The notes beneath the pieces are model-generated. The model searched no databases and was not told the origin of the DNA. It was given only the letters and a program-made list of their open reading frames with translations. From Corallococcus carmarthensis (GTDB lineage: Bacteria; Myxococcota; Myxococcia; Myxococcales; Myxococcaceae), in assembly GCF_003611695.1 (NCBI RefSeq), contig NZ_RAWE01000031.1:1-62845 (forward strand): 62,845 nt of DNA, read 5' to 3'. The translations under genes and the position numbers were made by a program. Positions 21,033 to 27,533 of the stretch are shown one piece after another (the stretch's first letter is position 1; each line of letters opens with the position of its first letter).

Positions 21033-22850
21033 ATGGCGGTCCCGTTCATCTCCGAGGTCAAGCGTACCCACACCTGCGGTCAGCTCACTGCCGCGAACGT
21101 TGGCGAAGAAGTGGTCCTCTTCGGCTGGGTGCACAACCGCCGCGACCACGGCGGCGCGGTGTTCATCGACCTGCGGGACCGCGACGGGCTCACCCAGGTG
21201 GTGTTCGAGCCGGACAGCAAGGACGCCCATGAGACGGCCGGGCACCTGCGCCTGGAGTACTGCGTCGGCATCAAGGGCAAGGTGCTGTCGCGCGGCAAGA
21301 ACGTGAACCCGAAGATGAAGACGGGCGAAATCGAGGTGAAGGCCTCGGACCTGACCATCTTCAACCGCTCGGAGCCCACGCCGTTCCTCATCGAGGACAA
21401 CGTGGAGACGTCCGAGGAGAAGCGCCTGGCGCACCGCTATCTGGACCTGCGCCGCGGGCCCCTCCAGAAGACGCTGATGACGCGCTCCAAGATGAACACG
21501 CTCGCGCGCTCGTACATGGCGGGCAACGGCTTCCTGGAGCTGGAGACGCCCTTCATGGGCAAGTACACGCCGGGTGGCGCGCGTAACTTCCTGGTCCCCA
21601 GCCGCTTGAACCCGGGCAAGTTCTACGCGCTGGCGGAGAGCCCGCAGCTCTACAAGCAGCTGTTCATGGTCGCGGGCTTCGACCGGTACTTCCAGATCGT
21701 GAAGTGCTTCCGCGACGAGGACCTGCGCCTGGACCGGCAGCCGGAGTTCACGCAGATCGACGTGGAGATGAGCTTCGTCACCCAGGACGACATCTTCACC
21801 ATCATCGAAGGGCTCTTGAAGAAGCTGTGGGGCGAGGTGCTGGGCATCGACATCCCGACGCCCTTCCAGCGCATGGACTTCTACGAGTCCATGGCGAAGT
21901 ACGGCAACGACAAGCCGGACCTGCGCTTCGGGCTGGAGCACACCGTGCTCACGGACGTCATCCGCGAGCACGGCGCCGCGGGCGGCGTGCCCATGATGTG
22001 GGACGCGGTGCAGGACAAGGGCATCGTCAAGGCGATGGTCGTCCCGGCGGAGAAGGCGCTGTCCCGCGCGGAGAGCGACAAGCTGGAGGACTTCGCGAAG
22101 CAGGCGGGCGCGAAGGGCCTGGCGCGCGCGAAGGTGGGCGAGGGCGGTGAGTGGACCCAGTCCCCGCTGTCCAAGACGATTACGCCGGCGCTGCGGCAGG
22201 CCATCAACCAGGCCGTGAACGCGAAGACGGGCGACCTCATCCTGTTCCAGTTCGGCAAGGAGTCGCTGGTCCACACGGTGATGGCGAACCTGCGCGTGCA
22301 CGTGGCGAAGAAGCTGGGGCTCATCCCCGAGTACGGCAGCGGCGGCCAGTGGAAGTTCCTCTGGGTGGTGAACCCGCCCCTCTTCGAGTTCGACGAGGAG
22401 ACGAACACCTGGGCGGCGGCGCACCACGCCTTCACCCGTCCGCACGACGAGGACGTGCAGTACCTGGGGACCGACCCCGGCCGCGTGAAGTGCCACCGCT
22501 ACGACGTGGTGCTCAACGGCTTCGAGATTGGCGGCGGCTCCATCCGCCTGCATGACCCGAAGGTGCAGAGCGAGGTCTTCAAGGCGCTGGGCATCCAGGA
22601 GGAGGAGGCGCGCGTGAAGTTCGGCTTCCTGCTGGACGCGCTCAAGTACGGCGCGCCCCCGCACGGCGGCATCGCGCTGGGCATGGACCGCCTGGTGATG
22701 CTGCTGACGGGCGCGGAGTCCCTGCGCGACGTGATCCCGTTCCCCAAGACGAAGACGGGCACGGACACGATGACGGGCGCCCCCGGCGACGTGGACGAGA
22801 AGCAGCTGCGCGACCTGCACGTGCGCACGGTGCCGCTGCCGCAGAAGTAG
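21033..22850 (+). CDS. aspS: Aspartyl-tRNA synthetase
   Basis: Class II synthetase charging tRNA-Asp. The N-terminal OB fold (VVLFGWVHNRRDHGGAVFIDLRDR) is followed by motif 1, motif 2 (FRDEDLRLDRQPEFTQIDVEMSF) and motif 3 (GIALGMDRLVMLL), with the bacterial insertion domain between. The 605 residues match bacterial-type AspRS. The sequence alone does not tell whether it also charges tRNA-Asn. It stands alone, followed by two hairpins. Confidence 0.98.
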   Translation: MAVPFISEVKRTHTCGQLTAANVGEEVVLFGWVHNRRDHGGAVFIDLRDRDGLTQVVFEPDSKDAHETAGHLRLEYCVGIKGKVLSRGKNVNPKMKTGEIEVKASDLTIFNRSEPTPFLIEDNVETSEEKRLAHRYLDLRRGPLQKTLMTRSKMNTLARSYMAGNGFLELETPFMGKYTPGGARNFLVPSRLNPGKFYALAESPQLYKQLFMVAGFDRYFQIVKCFRDEDLRLDRQPEFTQIDVEMSFVTQDDIFTIIEGLLKKLWGEVLGIDIPTPFQRMDFYESMAKYGNDKPDLRFGLEHTVLTDVIREHGAAGGVPMMWDAVQDKGIVKAMVVPAEKALSRAESDKLEDFAKQAGAKGLARAKVGEGGEWTQSPLSKTITPALRQAINQAVNAKTGDLILFQFGKESLVHTVMANLRVHVAKKLGLIPEYGSGGQWKFLWVVNPPLFEFDEETNTWAAAHHAFTRPHDEDVQYLGTDPGRVKCHRYDVVLNGFEIGGGSIRLHDPKVQSEVFKALGIQEEEARVKFGFLLDALKYGAPPHGGIALGMDRLVMLLTGAESLRDVIPFPKTKTGTDTMTGAPGDVDEKQLRDLHVRTVPLPQK

Positions 22851-22861
22851 CCTTCGTGATG

Positions 22862-22936
22862 ACGCCGGGTGGAGGACACTCCCGGCGTGCCGCTTTCGTT
22901 CCTCGCCGCACCCCGGGCCCTTCGAAAGGCCCGGGG
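22862..22936 (+). terminator. Double hairpin downstream of aspS
   Basis: First hairpin: ACGCCGGG (22862-22869) with CCCGGCGT (22881-22888), followed by CTTTCGTTCC. Second hairpin: CCCCGGGCC (22911-22919) with GGCCCGGGG (22928-22936) around a palindromic TTCGAA loop. Only the first has a modest pyrimidine tail. Together they probably end aspS transcription; the second could lie in the leader of the next gene. Confidence 0.5.
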
Positions 22937-23032
22937 GAGTGGCTGGAAGGTGACGGACGGCCCCCCGGCACGGCTGGACATCCCGCTGCCCGTGGCCATT
23001 GAGGACCCGTGGCGTGCGAGGAGGCGGGCGCG

Positions 23033-24286
23033 ATGCGGGGACGGGGCTGGGCGGCGTGGGTGATGGCGTGGGCCCTGCTGTGCGCGGGGCCGGCCTTCGC
23101 GGCCGAGACGAAGATGCCCCCGGGCCTCACCGGTGGCTGGGGCGGGGCGCGCGGGCTGCTCTACGAATTGGGGGTCGCGCTCCAGGTCCGTTACGTGACG
23201 GAGCTCGCCTTCAACGCGCGCGGCGGCAAGGGCCATGCGCTGCGGCAGGCGGGCCAGCTCAACGTGGGGCTGGGCCTGGACATGGAGAAGCTGGTGGGGC
23301 TGAAGGGCGGCACCTTCCAGTTCTCGTTCACGCACCGCAACGGCAACAACCTCAACGCGGACATGGAGCTGGGGAACCTCCAGCTGGTGCAGGAGGTGTA
23401 CGGGCGCGGCAACGTCGGGCGGCTCACGCAGCTCTGGTACGACCAGCTCTTCTTCGACGGGCGCGTGCACCTGAAGCTGGGCCGCGTCACGGTGGGCGAG
23501 GACACGGCGGACTTCCCCTGCGACTTCCAGAACCTGAGCTTCTGCGGCGCGCAGCCCGGCAACATCGTGGGCAACTACTGGTTCAACTGGCCGGTGAGCC
23601 AGTGGGGCACGCGGCTGCGAGTGGACCTCAAGAAGGTGGCGTACGTGCAGCTGGCCGCGTACGAGGTGAACCCGCGCAACCTGGAGGAGGCCTTCTACCT
23701 GGGGCGCTTCAACGGGGCGACGGGCGTGATGCTGCCCCTGGAGCTGGGGTGGAACCCGAAGTTCCGGGGCGACCGGCTGGAGGGGCTCTACAAGGTCGGC
23801 GTCTGGTACGACACGTCCAACGCGCCGGACGTGCTGCTGGACGGCGTGGAGCGCGAGGGGCGCTACGGCCTGTACTTCGTCGCGCGCCAGCAGCTCACGC
23901 ACGTGGCGGGCGCGGAGAACACCGCACAGGGGCTCAACGTGTTCGCGCGCCTGACGTACGCGGACCGGGACACCTCCACGCAGGACGGCCAGTACACGCT
24001 GGGCCTGGGGTACACGGGCGTCTTCGGCCGGGCGGATGACGACGTGGGCTTCGCGCTGGGCGCCACGCACTCCAACGGGCGCTACGTCACCGCCCAGCGG
24101 CTGGAGCAGGCGCAGGACCCCAGCACCGTGGTGCCGCGCACGGAGTACCTGGGCGAGCTGTACTACAGCCTCCATGCGACGCCGTGGCTCGTGCTGCGGC
24201 CCAACTTCCAATACATCCGCCCCGGCGGTGACGAGGCCGCGCGCAACATCATCGTGCTGGGCCTCAAGGGCGCGCTGACCCTGTAG
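23033..24286 (+). CDS. OprB-type carbohydrate-selective porin
   Basis: Outer-membrane porin resembling OprB, which takes up sugars. The ATG at 23033 lies 8 nt after GAGGAGG and starts a signal peptide (MRGRGWAAWVMAWALLCAG, cleaved at AFAAE); a GTG eight codons upstream is less likely. The mature N-terminus has LTGGWGGARGLLYELGV, the hallmark of OprB (GxWGGARxxLxxxGV). The rest is a run of amphipathic strands, including YNWFNWPVSQWG-like and RLKLGRVTVGED segments, with the OprB-type cysteine pair FPCDFQNLSFCG. At 417 residues it is of typical length. The substrate is unknown. Confidence 0.83.
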   Translation: MRGRGWAAWVMAWALLCAGPAFAAETKMPPGLTGGWGGARGLLYELGVALQVRYVTELAFNARGGKGHALRQAGQLNVGLGLDMEKLVGLKGGTFQFSFTHRNGNNLNADMELGNLQLVQEVYGRGNVGRLTQLWYDQLFFDGRVHLKLGRVTVGEDTADFPCDFQNLSFCGAQPGNIVGNYWFNWPVSQWGTRLRVDLKKVAYVQLAAYEVNPRNLEEAFYLGRFNGATGVMLPLELGWNPKFRGDRLEGLYKVGVWYDTSNAPDVLLDGVEREGRYGLYFVARQQLTHVAGAENTAQGLNVFARLTYADRDTSTQDGQYTLGLGYTGVFGRADDDVGFALGATHSNGRYVTAQRLEQAQDPSTVVPRTEYLGELYYSLHATPWLVLRPNFQYIRPGGDEAARNIIVLGLKGALTL

Positions 24287-24345
24287 GTCATGTGGGGAGA
24301 GGGCCCCCTTTCCGCGCCGCTTCGCCAGGGGATTAGAGTGGGGCC

Positions 24346-25335
24346 ATGGCCCTGTCACCCTCGTGGGATGCGTGGCTGTCGGAGAACCTGCTGCGTGGCG
24401 TGCCGGAGGAGGCACTGGCCCGGACGCTGGTCGAAGGAGGGGTGGCTCCGGAGGAGGCGCGTTCGGAGGTGGCTCGCGCGCGGCGGCACCCGGCGGTGGA
24501 GGCCGGGGGCCCGCATGTGGCGCTGGCGGCGGAGGTGGTGTCGCTGATGGACGTGCGCGCGTCGCTGCATGCGCAGGCCCGCCGTGGGGTGGAGCGGCGG
24601 CGGGGCGTGTCCGCGGAGGAGTTCCAGGCCCGCTACTACCGAGCGCACCGCCCCGTCGTCCTGGAGGACTTCCTGGAGGGCTGGCCCCTGTTGGAGCGCT
24701 GGCGGCCGGAGGCGCTGGCGCGGGACTACGGCGACGTGGAGGTGGAGGTCATGGCGGGCCGCGAAACCCGCGCGGACCATGACGTGTCACCGGATGCGTG
24801 CCGCACGGTGGTGCGGCTGGCGGACTTCCTCCACCGGCTGGAGCACGGCGGGCCCAGCAACGACCTGTACCTCACCGCGCGCAACTTCGCGCTGGAGCGG
24901 CCGGAGCTGCGGGGGCTCCTGGAGGACCTGCGGCCGGCCCCGGGCTTCGTGTACCCGACGCGGCAGCCCGGGAGCCTCAAGCTGTGGGTGGGGCCGGCGG
25001 GCACGCGCACGGCGCTGCACCATGATGTGGACTCGGTGTTGTTCTGCCAGATCCACGGGCGCAAGCGCTTCTGGTTGGTTCCGTCCTTCGAGACGCCTCG
25101 CATGTACAACCGCGAGCACGTGTGGAGCGCGGTGGACGCGGCGGCGCCGGACCTGGAGCGCTTCCCGGATTTCGCCACCGCGCACGTGCACGAGGTGGTG
25201 GTGGGCCCCGGGGAGATGCTCTTCATCCCCGTGGGCTGGTGGCACCAGGTGTACGCGCTGGACGTGAGCGTGTCGCTGACGTTCCAGTCGCTGGATGTGC
25301 CCGGTGGCAACGCGCGGTGGCACACCTTCGGCTGA
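24346..25335 (+). CDS. JmjC/cupin-8 2OG-Fe(II) hydroxylase, copy 1
   Basis: Probable Fe(II)/2-oxoglutarate oxygenase of the FIH/cupin-8 group, which hydroxylates protein or small-molecule substrates. Residues ~5-60 form a short helical N-domain (WDAWLSENLLRGVPEEALA) shared with the next two genes. The catalytic cupin shows H225-H-D227 (the HxD iron pair), HGRKRFWLVP, and the distal iron ligand H300 in PVGWWHQV. DLERFPDF between the two is shared with copy 2. It is the first of three tandem paralogues; the second is 263 nt further on. Confidence 0.85.
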   Translation: MALSPSWDAWLSENLLRGVPEEALARTLVEGGVAPEEARSEVARARRHPAVEAGGPHVALAAEVVSLMDVRASLHAQARRGVERRRGVSAEEFQARYYRAHRPVVLEDFLEGWPLLERWRPEALARDYGDVEVEVMAGRETRADHDVSPDACRTVVRLADFLHRLEHGGPSNDLYLTARNFALERPELRGLLEDLRPAPGFVYPTRQPGSLKLWVGPAGTRTALHHDVDSVLFCQIHGRKRFWLVPSFETPRMYNREHVWSAVDAAAPDLERFPDFATAHVHEVVVGPGEMLFIPVGWWHQVYALDVSVSLTFQSLDVPGGNARWHTFG

Positions 25336-25363
25336 GGTGTGCCCACCGCTTCAATGGCTTGCG

Positions 25364-25534
25364 TCAGCCGTTGAGGTTTTCGTCCTTCGGCGTTTCAGGA
25401 AGGGGCGGCGTGGACGGCGGTGGCGTGGGCGTGGGGGGCTCGGGGGCCCGCTTCCGGCTGAGGTCCTCCTGCGCTGGGTCACAAGGGGGATTCGGGTTGG
25501 GGACGATTTTGTATGAGTTCTCGGGAGGCGTCAT
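25364..25534 (-). CDS. Small proline-rich hypothetical protein
   Basis: A 56-codon reading frame on the opposite strand between JmjC copies 1 and 2. It begins MTPPENSYKIVPNPNPPCDP and ends with runs of Thr-Pro and Ser-Pro. The frame fills the gap well and reads like a real protein rather than a GC shadow at its N-terminus, but there is no recognised family and only a weak ribosome site. It may be a short conserved myxobacterial peptide or a chance frame. Confidence 0.45.
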   Translation of the reverse strand: MTPPENSYKIVPNPNPPCDPAQEDLSRKRAPEPPTPTPPPSTPPLPETPKDENLNG

Positions 25535-25597
25535 GGAGTCCGCTCGTGGTGGATGTGGACGACCCAAAAGGTTCAGCCCGATTCAAGGGAGCCGGCG

Positions 25598-26632
25598 ATG
25601 ACGTCTTCCTTCCCCCTCGAATGGAAAACGTGGCTCGCGAATAACCTTGCGCGTGGGGTGCCCTCCACGAGCCTCGCCGCCCGGTTGGAGGCGGCGGGAC
25701 TGGCTCCAGAGGTTGTCTGGGAAACGATTCGGGCCGCGGAAGCCCATCCCGCTGTCACGCGGAGCCGTGAGTTCACGGGACGTCTGGGATTGCTTGAATC
25801 GTTGCTCGAAACGCGGTCGGTGTTACGCCGACAGGCATTGCCGGTGCCTCGCGTGGAGCGGCGGTCACGGCTGTCGCCAGCGGAGTTTTTCACGGAGTAC
25901 TACCGGCGCAACCGGCCGGTTGTCATTGAAGGGCTGATGGAGGACTGGCCCGCGCGGACGCGGTGGACGCCCGCGTGGATGGCCGAGCGCTTCGGTGACG
26001 AGACGGTGGAGGTGATGGCGGGGCGCGATGCCCAGGAGCTGCCGGACCTGCATGCGGACCGCCTGCGCCGGGAGGTGCCGCTGCGGGAGCTGCTGGCCCG
26101 GTTCGACGGTGCGCCCGCGAACGACATGTATCTGGTGGCTCGAAACAGCCTGCTCTTGCGGGATGCGTTCCGGCCGCTGCTGGAGGACCTGCGTGCGCCG
26201 GAGGGGTACATCCAGCCGGATCTGCGCGGGCCCGACCGCGTGCACCTGTGGCTGGGGCCGGCGGGGACGCTGTCCAACCTGCACCATGATCATCTCAACG
26301 TCCTGTTCTGCCAGGTGTGGGGGCGGAAGCAGGTGTGGTTGGCGCCGTCGTGGGAGACGCCGTGGATGTCCAACGTGCGCGGCTTCTACAGCGCGGTGGA
26401 CGTGCTGGCGCCGGACCTGGAGCGCTTCCCGGACTTCGCCCGGGTGGCGTTGCACTCGGTGGAGGTGGGGCCGGGGGACACGCTCTTCATCCCGGTGGGG
26501 TGGTGGCATGCGCTGCGGGCGTTGGACCCGAGCCTGTCGGTGACGTTCGTGAGCTTCGAAGAGACACCTGGGTTGAACACCTGCTGGCGGGAGGGCTGGC
26601 TGGGCGCCACGCCTCCGGAGGAGCACCGATGA
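25598..26632 (+). CDS. JmjC/cupin-8 2OG-Fe(II) hydroxylase, copy 2
   Basis: Paralogue of copy 1 with the same architecture: N-domain (LEWKTWLANNLARGVPSTSL), then the cupin domain. Iron ligands are H229-H-D231 in LHHDHLNV and H304 in PVGWWHAL; the partner block is VWGRKQVWLAPS. The ATG at 25598 follows AAGGGAG by a good distance and gives 344 residues; a further in-frame ATG at 25553 has no such site. Its last codon overlaps the start of copy 3 (ATGA), so translation is coupled. The substrate is unknown. Confidence 0.85.
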   Translation: MTSSFPLEWKTWLANNLARGVPSTSLAARLEAAGLAPEVVWETIRAAEAHPAVTRSREFTGRLGLLESLLETRSVLRRQALPVPRVERRSRLSPAEFFTEYYRRNRPVVIEGLMEDWPARTRWTPAWMAERFGDETVEVMAGRDAQELPDLHADRLRREVPLRELLARFDGAPANDMYLVARNSLLLRDAFRPLLEDLRAPEGYIQPDLRGPDRVHLWLGPAGTLSNLHHDHLNVLFCQVWGRKQVWLAPSWETPWMSNVRGFYSAVDVLAPDLERFPDFARVALHSVEVGPGDTLFIPVGWWHALRALDPSLSVTFVSFEETPGLNTCWREGWLGATPPEEHR

Positions 26633-27519
26633 GAGCTTCGCGTGAAGTGGAGTCGGGGACCTCGCCGCTGACGCCCGAGTGGCGGCGGTGGCTGGTGGAG
26701 AACCTGGTGCGCGGTGCGTCGCCGAAGGAGCTGGTGGCGTCGCTGGAGAAGGCGGGCGTGTCGGCGGAGCAGGCGCGGCGGGCGGTGGAGGTGGAGCGGG
26801 AGGAGCCCTTCGTCGCGGGCGCGCTGCGCGCGGTGGGCATGCAGCGAAAGCTGGAGGGGCTGCTGGACGTCTACGCGGAGCTGTTCCAGCAGACGGAAGG
26901 ACCGCCGCGCGTGGACCGGCACGAAGCGCTGACGCCCGCCGCGTTCTTCGAGCGCTACTACTTCGACAACCTGCCCGTGGTGGTGCGCGACGGCTGGAGT
27001 GCGTCGCTGGAGCCGACGGCCTGGAGCCCCGGGAACGTGGCCGCGCTGCTGGGCGAGCGCGAGGCGAGACACGCGTGCTGCGTGCCGCTGTTCGAGGACC
27101 CGCGGCTGGAGTCCCTGACTCAAGGCCTGACGACGCTGCGGGGATTCACGGCGGAGGAGGCGCGCGCGTGCGAGCCCCGCCTGTGGTGGGAGCCGCCAGG
27201 GGCGGAGGTCCCCCTGCGCGCGGCGCGCCGCAACGTGCTGCTGGCGCAGGTGCATGGGGAGCGGCGGCTCCAGCTCGTTCCGGCCTTCGACTTGCGGCGG
27301 GTGACGGCGGCGTCGGAGGGCGACGGCGCACCGGTGCGCCTGGAGGTGACCCTGTCTCCCGGGGAGTGGGTGCTGCTGCCGGTGGGGTGGTGGCACGGCT
27401 TCAGCGCGCCAGGGGGCGGCGTCGCCGTTTCGTTCGAGGCCTTCGCGCTGCCGGAGCCGAACGTGACGTGGGATGCCGACGCGGAGCCCCAGCCATCGCC
27501 GCTGCCTCCCAGGGACTGA
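26629..27519 (+). CDS. Degenerate JmjC/cupin-8 paralogue, copy 3 (likely inactive)
   Basis: The same N-domain is clear (EWRRWLVENLVRGASPKELV) and the cupin scaffold is kept (QVHGERRLQLVPAF, LPVGWWHGF with H256). The iron-binding HxD is lost: the aligned positions are R197 and A199 in VPLRAARRNVL. The segment with DLERFPDF is also missing, which shortens the protein to 296 residues. It probably cannot bind iron in the usual way and may act as a regulatory or structural partner of copy 2, to whose stop codon its ATG is coupled. It converges on the CHAT gene with a 14-nt gap. Confidence 0.8.
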   Translation: MRASREVESGTSPLTPEWRRWLVENLVRGASPKELVASLEKAGVSAEQARRAVEVEREEPFVAGALRAVGMQRKLEGLLDVYAELFQQTEGPPRVDRHEALTPAAFFERYYFDNLPVVVRDGWSASLEPTAWSPGNVAALLGEREARHACCVPLFEDPRLESLTQGLTTLRGFTAEEARACEPRLWWEPPGAEVPLRAARRNVLLAQVHGERRLQLVPAFDLRRVTAASEGDGAPVRLEVTLSPGEWVLLPVGWWHGFSAPGGGVAVSFEAFALPEPNVTWDADAEPQPSPLPPRD

Positions 27520-27533
27520 AGCCGCGCCCGGCG

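Noticed and set aside
24346-27519. JmjC triplet considered as sequencing or assembly duplication
   Set aside because: The three copies differ throughout in sequence and length, so they are old paralogues.
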